Below, in pieces: positions 23,151 through 36,100 of a stretch of DNA of 64,000 nucleotides. The notes beneath the pieces were generated by a model, which searched no databases, was not told the origin of the DNA, and worked only from the letters and a program-made list of their open reading frames with translations. Position 1 is the stretch's first letter; every line of letters starts with the position of its first letter. Source of the stretch: Ganoderma boninense (taxonomy: Eukaryota; Basidiomycota; Agaricomycetes; Polyporales; Polyporaceae); NCBI GenBank assembly GCA_002900995.3, contig CM035312.1, forward strand, positions 868,001 through 932,000. The letters run 5' to 3'. A program made the translations under genes and the position numbers.

Positions 23151-26100
23151 TCTGAGCCTCCAGGCCTATCTCCATCTCGTCTCGCGCTCGGTTGTGCTAT
23201 TGTCTTCCACGCTTGAAAAGGGGGCGTACGTGTCGTCATCCCTCACCCCGGTCCCGTGGAAGCACCTCCGCCGTTGCTCCCCGGCGTTTCCGGGCGATGG
23301 CGTCGACGCTGGGCCCCATGACCACGCCTACGCGCAAAAGGGCGCCAGGAAGCGGGGGTGGTCTAGACCGCCCAACGTGTGGCCGGCATCACGATCACGA
23401 CATCCTCTTCTTGACGTGAGACTCTCGACACTCGTCCACGCCACGCCGTCCCCTTAACCCCGGGTTTGCTTCGGTTCGAATTCGCGGGGTGCTCGTGCAC
23501 GCTCGTCTCCGATGTGCGTTCCATTATGCTGGATATCGCGACTGTGCCTCCCGGCCGCGAGGCCACCCCATCTCGCCCACACCCACACTTGCACCGCTTC
23601 TCGTCCGCGTCGAAGTTCGATCGTGGACGTCCGATGATGGATGTGCTCTCTCTGTTCTGGATCCAGACACTATCATTCGTACAGACACGGATATGTTGTA
23701 CCAGATCCCATCCCCCCTTCGTGTGTCCCTCGTTCTGCCACCTGTTCATCTCGCATCTTGCATCGTGCACATGCTCCCCCTCCACGACTTTCGATGACAG
23801 TACCTCCAACGACTTCTCTGATACCCCCCAACCCAATCAAAACACGCATCGCGCATTCCCATCTCGCCCCATTCCACTATCGAGCCGTCCGCTGTGTCTC
23901 ACCTGTTTCCGTGTCCGTATCATGCGTCCAAGGTCCGCTCGCTTCCCAAACTCTGACCATGTCTATGTGTGTCCCATTTCCGCTTCTCTCGCGCCGCATC
24001 CACACCCTCGCAAGGTGTTCCACTTCCCGCACACGGCCCCTCGCCCACGATATCTATTCATCTATTACTACAGGCTTCGTCGTCGTTTCTCACACTATTT
24101 CTAGTCGCCCACATACCCCCATCCCCCCTGCTTGGCGTGTCATGTACTCTGTCTGTCTCTGAACCGCTTGCTGTCATTGGTTTACCCAAGTTAGTGTTAG
24201 TTCCTAGCATCGTCAACGCTACATCGGCACCCTGTAATATACACTGTCATGTTGTACTCGCAACCATACCCCTGCATTATCTATGTGACTCCCGCAATCG
24301 ACTTTTTTTGTCTCGTGCCGTCCTGTACATTGTCCGCGTGCGCCCCCTGCTCTCGATACAGTGCGGGCTCTGGCAGTGTGGACGCCCTGAACGGGAACCG
24401 GCCCGCTCCGAGTGTTCTGTTCGAACACGCAGCCATTGCCCCATGGGCCTCCGACTCTCTTCCGCCCTCCACAAAATTCGGACTAATGAGCGCGTCGTGA
24501 TCACCTTTTTTTTTCTCACTCGCTCTTACGCTTGCTTGCTGAGTGCTCGATCTCGACGTTGACGTCTGCACGATCGGCGTTGCGGGGCGCCGCACGTAAT
24601 AATGTACCTGGCCCGTGGGGAGGGGCGGGGGTAAGTACACGAGGGTACACGGTGGGGGTGGCTCGAATGGGAATAAGTAATCGCGCGATTCGATTCGCCG
24701 CATCGGGGCGGGAAGGCAATATTTGTGCGTTGACGTTTTCCGTCTTCCGGACACAGCTCGGTACCCCGAGCTCGGGACGCGGGCTTCGACTCTCGAGGAT
24801 TGGACGCGCTGCATGTCCTAAGCAGTGGAAAAACAATCAATATCTGCTGGCATTGCACTGCGACGACGACACCGACGTTCATCTCATCTGTCACTCTGCG
24901 CTGCTGCTGGTGGCCGGGCCGATACGGGTTTAAATGGGACGCAGATGGAGATGGACTCGAGATGCCAGATGGCCATGGGGAGATGGACGAGATGGGCGGC
25001 GCTTTGCGAGCGCCGGGCAGCCGGGGCGGGGCGGGGCTGGATTCAGATTCAGAACTGGAACTGAGGACTGAGAACTTGCGGCGTCGATGATGGTCACCGG
25101 AGGCCGACGAGGCCTAGGATCGGCGGCGTGCGCACCCACGCATATGGAGACGTGTTGGGTGTGATCAATGTGACATTGATCATGAGGATTAGGTTAGTGG
25201 TGGTGATGATACTCTGTGAGTTTTATTTGCGTCCTCGACAGCGTCCCAATCACAGCTGAACACGACGACGACAGAGGTGGGACGTCGGGCTGGGAAGGGG
25301 GCCGGGGGCTTTGCAGCGTCGATACGAGAAGATTTTTTCTGAGGTTCTGGATCCGGAGGCAAGCTGGCAAGCGGGGAGGGCACACTGTACCGCGACGTGT
25401 GCTGGCCGACGTGCCCAGTGCCTCCCAGTGGCCGGTGCGGGGTCGCCCGCCGGCGAGAAGATTTTGGATGGACGATCGAGACTGTACTTGATTGGGGATG
25501 GTCGCGAAGACGGATCGCGTACGGGATGGTCATGTCAATCCTTGCTGCTTCGTCGGTTGCTCCCGTGCGCAGCCGCACGCCGGGCGACGGATTCGAACCT
25601 GACCATCCATCGGGATTCTGGACAGCAACGGAGTGTGTTCGAGGTCAGCCTTATCTCGCGATCTTACGTTACCACAGTGCGCACTGGGTTCCCGGTCGCA
25701 GTGGGCCGCAGCAAACAAAGGGGAGGCGGGGCTGTGCGGCGAAAGAGGAAACAGGGACGGAGGATCGGGTGTGGGCGCGGAGGCGGATGCACCTGGCAAC
25801 AAGAATGGACAGAGATCGGCCTGTGTGCGCCGGCGGCAACGTCGGTCGGGAGCGTTCCGAGTCTATGCTGCTCTCGGACGCCTCGATCGGACGCGATCGC
25901 CCACTCTGCCCACGCATCCTCCCTGCGCCACCGCTCTCGCTTCCCGCGTCCGTCCCATCCCAGCGAACACATGCCCCCCTTGAATGCGTCCGGCTGCAGC
26001 AGCCCACTTCCTCGAAATTTCCGTTCCTCCTCAAAGCCCTCGACGGCCCTCGTATCTTTGATGTGTTCCTGGACGAGGGTTGGTGCAATTTTCCTATCCG

Positions 26101-28474
26101 GGATGAGTCCTCTCAGCCCCGTCACGGTTGCCACTCACCTGCGCAGTGCAGCCCGCTGCGTAAAACCCTGCCAGCGCGGCCTTCTCTCTCTCTATCTCCG
26201 ACCCCGTGCACCTGGCCTCGTCCTTTTTCAATTTTAGGTGTCGCCCCATGTGCTCCAACGCCAGTCGGAGCATGCATGTCGTGATGGCCACAAAACCTTC
26301 GACGCGCACCGGTCGCTAGTACGTACGACTAGCTCTGACACAATGCGAATTTGATCACGTCGTTCGTCTTATTACGTGTTCACGCCTTTTCTTCCACGTC
26401 CCCTGGGGAACTTACGTGTCCCGCAGAGTCTCGTCGCGCTCGGGCGACATGCGGTCGCGGAGAGTTAGCGTTGAGCGTATGTAATGCGCACATTGAAGGG
26501 GCCACGTTGGGAATCGGGATGCACCTTAGGATTTCTGACCGCGAGCCGCGTCGCCTGCGTATATGTATACTTTACCGCCTAGCGAGCAGAGGAAACGAAA
26601 AGGATCAACTCTCAGTCCTCCGACCGGACCCGTCCATACATTCCCGGGCCGTGACACGTCGACGTCGACGGTTATACTGTACTTATGGCATGCATGAACG
26701 CTAGGCTCGACTTGTCTGATGCCGGTACCGTCTATACAAGCCCGGTGGCGTCCTTCAAGGCCTGAAAGTCCGGAATTGAAATAACGAAACCTGAACCCAC
26801 TCTTCTCGTGCGCCTTCCAAGTAAGTAAGTAAGTATCCCAACTTAACTCGGCGGTCTCATCGCTGATGCACAGGGCCTGGTGTGCGGATGACGTCGCAGC
26901 GCAGACGCAGACCGCGCCGGCGACTTGTTCGGTCAGGCCTGCTTCAGGTCTCAGGGTCGAGTCCGTAGAGTGAGTAAGTAACTAAGCACTGTACCCGCAG
27001 CCGCCCCGGATTCGGGAATCTCTGCAATCTGAAAGTCAAACTAAACTACGAAACGGGCAGGCGGGGCGAGCGAGGGAGCACTATATCGACAGGCACGCCG
27101 CGGTAATACAGTGGCCCGTTCTTCAAGTCCTCGCTTCGCAGCACCCTCCTGGACTTACGTACGGATGCCCGACCTCCCGACCTCCCGACTGCCGACTCAC
27201 GCTCGGCGTGGCTCGCGCTCTCACGCTGGAGGACGCGGGATGGGTTGACGGGCGCAAGTATGTCAGATGAGCCTCGGTGGCAGCTGCACGCTCACGCTCG
27301 CGCTGATATGCCCTGCTTACTGACATGCTTAGGCTCCATCTCCACGGCCCCTGCCCTGAGCAGGAAAGTACATACGGGGATAGAGCTGCGCTGCGGGTCC
27401 CTCTGAATGTACATTTCCATTGCTCGCCGCGCTCCTGTTGGATATCACTATCACTTTAGCGTTCAAGGTAAGGCCTAAGGGGCCCACCGTGACACATCTG
27501 AGATGCGCATGCCATTGTGCTGCGTTGCGAGCCAAGGCCCAAGGGGCCGCCGCCCTGGGCGAGCATATGCACCACCCGCTTGTGTGTGAGGGTCTCGGAG
27601 CAAATATGGGGTTCAGCAGGGGCAGCAGGGGCACTTGCAAGAATGGAAGCTGAGGTACTGAGGAACAGCGGTGCCAGCCGGCAGGCTCGTCTGCGACAAG
27701 CGGCACAAGCAAGGACTTGAGAGACAAGACGAAGACGCCGCGGCGGCCCGGGCCGCGCTGCACAAGTAAGTTGCGAGGATGTCGCGGTCCGGACGTCGCT
27801 GAGCACCACCCACCACCGCTGTCGGTGGCGACCCTGTTGGACGAAATTTTGAATCATTCTGTTGCGGTGTGGAGACTTCTCTGGGACGCGTACGAACGCG
27901 TGCCTGGTATGGTTAGATTTAGAGCGTATTTGCACATGCGCTCGGGAGGCGCTTATGGAACTCCCGAGTCGCTAACAACACCCGCGACGTTATCAATTCA
28001 TCCCAACGTGCGTATCCTGGATAACTCACGAGCATAAGCCTCGCCTGCAGTACTTCTATCTTGCGGAGCAGAAAGGGGAGGGCCGACCTCGCTTCGCAAG
28101 GCGCAACCGTGCTCCCGAAGCGACGCGACATTTAGACGGGCCATCAACTTGGAGGGTCGACCAGACGCGCGGGTACGGTGGCAATTGCAAGCGAAGTGAT
28201 GAGGGGTTGCGTTTAGACTTTTTGCGGCAGTCCTCCTCGGTTAAGCACCAGCAAAGGCACTCCGCAAGACCGGAGCGCCATCTAAGTAATACCATCTATA
28301 CTCAGAAAGGCAGACCAACATGGCGGGACGCGAATACGCGGCTCTGGCGACCCTCGCCACCACGAAATAAGTAACGCTGCCGGAGTCGGAGCTGGGAGGG
28401 TCACGCCCATGTGCATATGGGCTGCCAAGCACGGCGGGCCGCGTTCGTGATTCCGAGGTGGACCGGGGCGTTCG
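23151..28474. other. 5.3 kb gene-free tract downstream of the WOPR gene
   Basis: The first part is very pyrimidine-rich and may be the WOPR 3' UTR. The longest frames (25311-26237 and 25397-26284) overlap each other in different frames and resemble no family. A short GTAA microsatellite lies at 26819-26834. No RNA gene or mobile element is supported. Confidence 0.5.
26819..26834. repeat. AAGT tetranucleotide microsatellite
   Basis: Four tandem AAGT units in otherwise unstructured intergenic DNA. Confidence 0.7.
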
Positions 28475-31400
28475 TCATCCGTCGGCAACAGCGCCCTCCG
28501 ACTCGTCGTCCCAGAGCACGCGGACTTGCCGCCAGACCTTGAGGACGCCCGTGCCGATGCTGTAGCGCGGGAAATGGGTTGTCCATATCACGGAGGGGAG
28601 GACAGGGAGGGAGAGAATCGAGAATTCGTCAGCAAGACCCAAAAACTTAGTCAAGAGGATAAGGAAGGAGAGGCCAGGGAAGAAGGGTCGATGGGACGGG
28701 GTGGGGTGCGAGGAATGGAATGGCACGCGGAAGCAAATGAATGCGCGCAAAGGGGGACAGAAAGTGACTGAGAACAGCAGCATGTACACATACTTGGCGT
28801 CGGCTACCGCGTCCAGCATGACCCACTGCGCCTCGGGCGGGTGGCTCGGTGATGGGTGTGCATGCCCAATCCCAGTATTGTTGCGTGCTGTCCGGGGCTG
28901 CGATAAAGATGGAGCTGCGGGTGGAGAGATCGCACGCTGCCGATGCTTCCGCGACGAGGCCTTGCCTTTTGCTTTAGACGTCTTGGGGATAGCACCCCCG
29001 ACTCCGGGAAACGAGGTGTCTAGGTCCTGCATCAGCGGCGGGGGCCCATGACCGTCGGCGCAGCCGCCCTCCAGCACGACCCACTGCGCCCGGTACGTCT
29101 TCCGGATGTGGGAGAATATGTGCAGCACGTCCCCTGCCGGGACAATCTTTACCACACGGACGGCACCTGCGCTTTCTTCGCCTGCACCTACGTCGGCGGC
29201 GGTGAGACCTGCCGGAGCGGGCTTAGTCTCGGGTCGCGGGCGGCGCGTAGTCCGGCTCCGTCCTGGGTCTTGTTCTGTCTCAGAACGCGAATCTTGTTCT
29301 TGTTCCTCCTCCGTGTCTGATTGTGTGCGTCTGCTGGAGAAAAAATGCGACCGCGGCGGAGAACTCGCACGCGGAGGCGAGACAAGAAGCGCGGCGAGGA
29401 GCGTGTGCGCGATCTTGGCTAGCGCAGGAGGTGACGACGAGCCGGTGGCCACCGGCACGTTGGCGGCGGTGGGAAACTCATGCAGACCGGCGAGGAGTCC
29501 TAGACGGGACGCAAGCGGCCACGGAAGCAAATTCGAGAATCAGTACCGAGTACCGTGCACTAACTTCGACGGAAATCCGACGCAGGCGGACGCGCTCTCT
29601 ATTGGAGAAGGTGCGCGGAGTTCTTTAGACGTAGCGGTTACGCGCGTGCGCGGGAGGGACCCGGCACTGCGACGCCTCCGAGTTTTCAAGCGAGAGGCTG
29701 TCGAACCGACATTCACTTGACTGGTGACTTTGACTCACCTCCTTCTGGCCGGCGGACGAGTAGGAACCAGCGGTTGCTTGCGTCGGCATTGCGGTGTTTC
29801 CGCCACTCGATGACGTTGACAATGTCGAGCTCTTCCCTAGCCTTCTTCTTCTCGGCCTTCATCGGGTATGTTGTGACAGGGCTCCCATCGGGCAGGGGTT
29901 CGCACAAGGTGCAGAGCTCCTCGATGTCCGGGATCGGTGAATGGCGTCCCGATGGTCGGGGCAACATGGCAGAATTCGCGCCCTAGAAGTATCGGCGCAT
30001 AGTGAGCCCAAGCGACGCTTTTGGAAGAGGACATTATAATTATGCCTGCGTTGGTGCACGTACGCTCGCACGACCGCCCTCGGAGGCGGAGTTGCCTTCG
30101 TCTTCTGTACCTTCCGTATTTCCCCGGGGTTCTCCTGCGCGGCGTGATGCAGCAGCGTACGCGGAACAAGAGCGCTGCAGCGGGCACGCGTCGCAGTTTG
30201 GGTCGCGTACCTTGCACACGGTCGCTCCGAGTTCTATCAGCGCTTGGTTGAGATCACCAGGGCGGTCGGCGTCCTTGACGAAAGCGCTCGCTCCGGCCCA
30301 AAGGATGTCGAGAGTCTGTTTCGCCTTCGGCGGCGCATGGAGGGCCAAGACGCGGCTGAGAAGCCGATGGACGTTCCCGTCAAGCTGTTGAGATGGTTGC
30401 GGGCCCGAGAGGCACGTCAGTGTGATTATCACAGCAGAAACATGTGTGGGACGCGGCCGCTGAGCGCATCGCCCCGTTGGACGGAGGAACTCGAGTCTAA
30501 CGCAAGAAGCTGATGCCAGGTGCACAGTATGGGATTGCCGGCGAATTCTACCGTAAGTGCGAAAAAGCTTCCCCCGGTGTCCCAATGTGGCCGCCCCGAT
30601 AGAGTACTCACCACGGGAACGCACTCGTTGTACGCGATGGAGCATATTGCGCCTGCGCTGTACCGGCCGATGCCGGGAATCTTGGTCTCCATGTCCTTCG
30701 CATTGTCTGGGAGGCGACCTTTGAACTCCCTGACGGATTTCTGGGCGCCGCTGAGGAGACGCGCAGCTCGAGAGTAGTACCCTAGTCCCTTCCATAAACC
30801 GTTGACGGTGTCTATGTCGGAAGCCGCCTGCGGAAATGACTGTGAAGGTGATCGACACGCAGCGCTGACAGGGAATACTCACCAAATCGGCAATGGTAGG
30901 AAACCTACAACACAGCAGTTCACCGTGGTGGACATAACGAAGGCATGCAAAAGACTGACTTTTCCATCCATTTGTTGTAGTATGGGATCACCGTGGCTAC
31001 CTGGGTTTGCTGCAACATGATCTCTGACACCCACACCTAGAAGAAAAGGAAAGCCCTGAACATCCACATCAAAATTCAGGAAATTGATTTGAATGGAAAT
31101 GTATACCTCATATGCGCGCTGGGATTTCTGCTTTGCATCCCAGGCATGGTTGTACGGCTTTCGCCACGGCATGCCGCGAGAATGCTGCACGCCCTCATAC
31201 CAGCGCAAGAGGTCCTGCTGGAGGGGAGCAGCGTGGGAGATCACGTGTCTGGAGATAGGGTGCGGACGTGTCTGGAGAGTCTCGGGCGAGTCAGCAGCCT
31301 CGGCTTCGTGCATATATTCTGCAAGGTCGCGTTTGCTGCCACCCCCCTCCAGACTAGTGCTAGCCATCCTCTTTACTGGTTTCCGTCCGACAATCTTCCC

Positions 31401-31478
31401 CTTCTTCCTCTTGGGCTCAAACGACGCGTCGCTGTCAGTGTAGTCGTCATCGGAGTCGACCTTGCGCTTCCTGGCCAT
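28475..31478 (-). CDS. MUTYH: A/G-specific adenine DNA glycosylase (MutY/MUTYH)
   Basis: Eight exons on the minus strand give 680 aa: 31478-31107, 31036-30960, 30904-30883, 30827-30612, 30384-30064, 29982-29739, 29499-28794, 28559-28475. The enzyme removes adenine mispaired with 8-oxoguanine. Residues seen: the catalytic Glu in [10 protein letters not shown] (about 128-137), the helix-hairpin-helix [11 protein letters not shown] near 206, the catalytic Asp in LDGNVHRL near 231, and the iron-sulfur cysteines near 286, 293, 296 and 302 (C-x6-C-x2-C-x5-C). The basic N-terminus (KRK, KRKKGK) could be a nuclear signal. The C-terminal 8-oxoG recognition domain (from LLAGLHEFP near 417) is split by a long low-complexity acidic/Arg insert and a second Pro/Ser-rich one, making the protein larger than most homologues. 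The frame stays open upstream to 31943, but that extension would run into the SURF4 gene. Confidence 0.92.
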
Positions 31479-31883
31479 GTGGGAGAGTAGTCTGAGACGA
31501 GGCTGCTTGGCGGATGGGAGCGGGTGGCAGGCGAGAGTGTGAACCGCGTCGAGCGCGTGAGCGCGTTTCCCTCGGCGCCTGTCATCTAATGAATCACGTG
31601 ATCCTGTTCTGCCACGTCGACCTGGAATCTCTCTGAACATTGTGCCGGTGAGTGTGCTGAACGAGCTGCATTTGAAGGCGATGTTTGAGGCTGAAACTGC
31701 GCCAAGGATGGGTGCATAGGATGTTTGGTGGTGTGATGGGTGATGCGGTGATGGGGAAGGCTGGACAGCGGGGCGAGGACGTTCCCACGGGAATACGCCA
31801 CGTCGCCTTTGGCTGGGACGGCGGACGCTCAACGTCGTTCTCCTTCTCCACTCATCCTCTTCCTCTCTTTTCTTCATCTCGCC
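31479..31883. promoter_or_regulatory. Shared divergent promoter, MUTYH / SURF4, with E-box at 31595-31600
   Basis: 405 bp between divergent start codons. It contains the 10-bp palindrome ATCACGTGAT (31593-31602), whose core CACGTG is a bHLH site. The SURF4 start is preceded by a C/T-rich tract. Confidence 0.5.
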
Positions 31884-33160
31884 ATGTCTGCCCGCATCAA
31901 CATCGCTCGCCCGGCCTCTGGAGGCTACAGTCCCGACCCCCATGGTTTCGCAAACTCAAGACCCTCCGCCGGCTACAGGGCCGCAAACCCAGACGACCCT
32001 GTAGAGAAGATTCGCGCTTTCGCTCGCCAGGTCGAGGACTACTCCGAAATTTACTCGCAACCACTGAAGCCACACCTCCCGGCTATCGGACGCTTCCTAA
32101 TTGTTGGCACTTTCCTGGAGGACTCCTGGCGTATCATGACGCAATGGGGTGACCAGCTCTGGTACCTCCAGAGGTGAGTGTAGATGTGGCATCATGTTCG
32201 CTCAGCCATACGAACCTAGTTCTCCAGACATCGTCACTTCCCATGGGGCATCTCCCATCTCTTCCTGATCATCAACGTCCTAGTACGTATACTCGGCCGT
32301 TTTGCATGTTGAACTAAAATGCGAACTTTGTTTATTCCAACCCCTCGCAGACGATGATTGTTGGATCAGGAGCAGTCATCACCAAGCGGTACACAGAATA
32401 CGCTGTTGGCGGTCTTCTCGGTGTTGTTATCATCCAAGCCTTCGGTTACGGCCTCATTTTCGACCTTAACTTCTTCCTCCGGAACCTGAGCGTCATCGGT
32501 GGTCTCTTGATGGTCTTCAGTGATTCAATGTTGACGCGCAAGAAACTCTTCGCCGGCCTTCCCAGTCTCTCGGAGAACGATCGCAAGAAATAGTGAGTCT
32601 TACAGGTCAGTTATGTGCAGGCTTGGAGACGTGACGTATACATTTGTAGCTTCCTGCTCGCCGGACGCGTCCTGCTCATTTTCCTGTTCATCGGTTTCAT
32701 CCTCCGTGGAGAGTGGAGCATCGCCAGGTTGTTCGTCTCGATCATTGGTCTCGCGGCCTGCATCATGGTCGCCGTCGGTTTCAAGGCGAAGTGGTCCGCG
32801 GCATTCCTTGTCGTTACTCTCAGTGCCTTCAACGTGTTCATCAACAACTGGTGGAGTGTTCACTCGGCGCACCCGCAACGCGACTTCCTTAAGTGAGTTA
32901 ATTCATGCTATCCATCGCTTGACGCGCTGCTAACCTTCGTTTAGGTATGACTTCTTCCAGACATTGTGTTCGTATTCCCATTTATATCGGATCATGTGAC
33001 GTCACTCACGCTTCATGCTACCTATAGCAATCGTCGGTGGTCTTATTCTCCTTGTCAACATGGGCCCCGGTAAGTGCATGCACTGGATAGTACGACTTGG
33101 AATCAACTCATTCCTCTTCTAGGCGGTCTGTCGGTGGACGAGAAGAAGAAGACCTACTAG
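31884..33160 (+). CDS. SURF4/Erv29 ER cargo receptor
   Basis: Seven exons give 310 aa: 31884-32173, 32228-32282, 32351-32592, 32650-32892, 32945-32967, 33028-33069, 33123-33160. SURF4/Erv29 packs soluble secretory cargo into COPII vesicles and cycles between ER and Golgi. Family blocks are FARQVEDYSE near the N-terminus, IGRFLIVGTFLEDSWRI, HFPWGISHLFLIINV, FLLAGRVLLIFLFI and INNWWSVH, with several membrane helices. The protein ends KKTY, a canonical KKXX dilysine ER-retrieval signal, which supports the chosen final exon. The donor at 32968 was chosen because it is the only one that keeps the FFQTLSIVGGL peptide in frame. Length is typical. Confidence 0.93.
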
Positions 33161-36100
33161 GCGTTTTGAGAAGCCATTGTGGTCTGATGAGCCGCCACCT
33201 GAAACGGGTGTCCGCCGATGTGGATGTGGAACGAGTTCGCCTGTCCACAAAGCATGGGGGAAGGAAGGACCCGGGTACGATGGGGCAGCTGGATTCTATT
33301 GTATCTTTCGCGAAAACATGGCATGGCGGGAACGGTCCTCCCTATTACCCCATACTCTTCACTTAGTTCTAGTTCTCTGCTACATACCGACTACGACGCA
33401 AAGTAGCATGCATAAGTTATTGGATGTGCCCGCACGCACGCTTGGCCTGGATACCCGCCCACTCAGGATTATGTGCACATTTCGCGCGAACCTTGATAGT
33501 CTGTCTCGCTTGCCGAGATCTGCGTCGTGCGAGTGTGCACACGACGATCTTCGCCTGTGGCGTGCCAATGTCGTAAGGAGCAAACATCGAGAAGATTTTG
33601 ACGGTCGGACTTTGTCAGTGAAATGAGACCCGGTCGGTGATGGAGGACGGAGGGAAGCCGTAAGTCATCTCGCATGCGGGGTTGGGCCCTTGCTCCGACC
33701 CGGGGGCGAGGGTTCCGGAGGCACCGTGGCGAGGTGCAAGGAACATTTCGAATGAGAGTGGGAGGGGGGAGGCGTGTAAGTTATGTGCGGAGCAAGAGTG
33801 GCAATTGCACAGAAACCGCTGTAAGTACGTACAAGCATGCCGTAGCGCTCGAGGCACCATGCATCAGATTGCGGCACCTCGAAGACGCCACCGAGTTCGC
33901 GAACGCCGCGACCCCCATTCAGTCTCCAGTGTGGGCTCGCTGCCCGCCGCAGGCCGCTCGCACGCGCACGCACAGGTGGCCTGACGCACACACGCGTGCC
34001 CACCGAGCATATGGCGGGGAACCCGGGGCCTGGAAGCTGGACGTCGAATGCGAACGCCCCGGCGGTTTGACCCGAGAGGAGAAAGGGGAGACGTGTGCGT
34101 ACGGGCGGGCGCAATTGCAATCTTTTAAGCTTCGTGAGGTCGAAAAGATTTCATACGGTAGCAGCTGGTGGACGCCCGACGCCGTGAAATTTTGCCAGTG
34201 GAAGGGGAGAGAGGGGGGGGGGGATGGGAAGCTGGGGGAGGTTTGTGGTGGGCTTGACGTACTGGCTTGCGCCTGGTAGTGTGTGGCTACTGGCAAAGGT
34301 TCTGTGTTCCCTGAAGCAAACCTAGATCCGTACCACCCCAGGACCAACGCAGTGGTGAATTGTGGAGGGAATAACGCCAAGTTGCCGGTGGAGTCTCGAT
34401 TAGAACTGAACTCTGTCGACGGGATAGTCGACGGCGTCCCTTGAACACCTGTGAATCGTCCGCGCTGCCCATCGCGACCGTGTAGACCAGTGGGAGGGCG
34501 TGCTCGAGAGCTCGGTGGACGCGGACCGTCTGTGTCCTTCGGTCCGCATAAAATTCGTATCCGAGTTCGCAAAATTTTATCCGGCCGCCGGGGTTTGAAT
34601 GCGGGAGAGGAGTTTCAAGGAATTGTGCTCAGCAACACCGTGAGTGCGGCGGTACGCTCGTTGTGGAAGGAGGGAGGCAGCGGCAACGTGCTGTACATAT
34701 CTGCCGCATGGGGCGGCCCACGAACGACAAGCACGTCATTGGCGTGCTGCATCTACTGTTCTTCCATACTTCGTCTTCGGGACGTCCACGAGTGCCGCGG
34801 AGCGCAGATCAACGGGATGAACGGTATTTGCGGGAGGGCAGGCTTGGTTATTGGGTTGGGGAATTCTCGTCGCAGTCATCCGAGGGTCGCTGCGGGGATT
34901 CGGGGGCGAAGTCACAAGATGTGCATTCGATAACAACACGCAGTCTGTTCATTGCTGCCAAGGGCGGGTGAGCGGGCCAGGGACGAGGCCAGCCGCATCT
35001 CGTCCGCAACCTGCAGGACGGCCGTAGACCGCGCAGGTCAGGGCGCAGATTCTTGTGGAGCGGTCGCAAGATAGACTGCGAGATGTAGACGATGCGTGGA
35101 CAGGGTTATCGGCGCCGAACCCCAGGTAAATTAATGCGGTCCCGGAGGTGGCCGTCCGGCCCTGCTGGGTACAGACGAGGGAGGAGCATTCGGTTTGCGC
35201 AAAAAAATGGGAGACGAGGACGGTGACCTGCGATTGCGTGAATGTTAAGAATGAGACGGCATGCAGGAACATCATGACCCCCGAGACAGCGTGAAGAGAC
35301 ATTTTCGGGGCTGATGCCTGAAACGGGCCGGCAGCGAGTGTGAATTATATCGACGAAGGGGATCGCATGCTGAATTCCTGCTGGTGCCACTGAGGGGGCC
35401 GCCACTAAGGGGATGTCGACAGTAGGGAATGACCCTAGTCATAGATGTCCCCGTTGGGAATGGTGGAGCCGAAGAAGTGTGTCACGGGTGACTGCGTGGA
35501 CCCCACTGGGTTTCAAGAAATTGAAAATTTGTCTTCGAGGGCCGTTCTCAGGTTCATGTATCTTATACCTAATACAGGTGCAGGGAACGTCGAAGTCGAA
35601 GCCTGTCCATGGAACAGGGGTGAAGAGTCAGCGCGATTGAATCCCGTATGGGCGTGGGTGTCGGCGGACGTACCTGCTAAGAAGAGGTAAAAAAAACTGA
35701 AAAGCTAATTCGCGTGGCATGCTCAAAACGGGGTTTGATCGCACAGGAAATCCAGCTCCGACGTGCGGTAGAATGTTCTCTTAGTTGTTGCCAACAAGCT
35801 CGCCGTGTCAGCAGAGCCAGTTTCAGACGCGCTCTGGCGAAGATACCGTGGAAGAGAGTGATAAGTATCAGAACACATGGAAGGTCACGCGGTGGGAGCC
35901 GGCGAACTATTCCGCAAAAACTCACAAAGAATTTTCAGCATCGCGCGGACGCGAAGCGTAAGGCTCTAGACGACAATTAAAGCTCTAGTCAAAGTTAGTG
36001 GCAGTCGCTACAAACGGCCGATAAATGGTTTCATACCCAGTGGGTCTCCTTCAAGATAGCCGGAGAGCTGACCGCGGCCTACCGAAATAGGCATTGAGAG

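Noticed and set aside
23466..24104. 212-codon frame downstream of the WOPR gene
   Set aside because: It is pyrimidine-rich, which gives Ser/Pro/His-rich translations in several frames, and it fits a 3' UTR better.
25587..25602. GATTCGAACC, the reverse complement of a tRNA B-box
   Set aside because: The flanking bases do not form a five-pair T-stem, and no acceptor or anticodon arm could be built around it.
25311..26284. Overlapping 295-308 codon open frames
   Set aside because: Two frames are open over the same DNA, with no domain similarity, and the opposite strand is open too. This is typical of GC-rich noncoding DNA.
26311..26329. GCTAGT...ACTAGC small hairpin
   Set aside because: A 6-bp stem with a 7-nt loop is common by chance and has no associated gene or terminator context.
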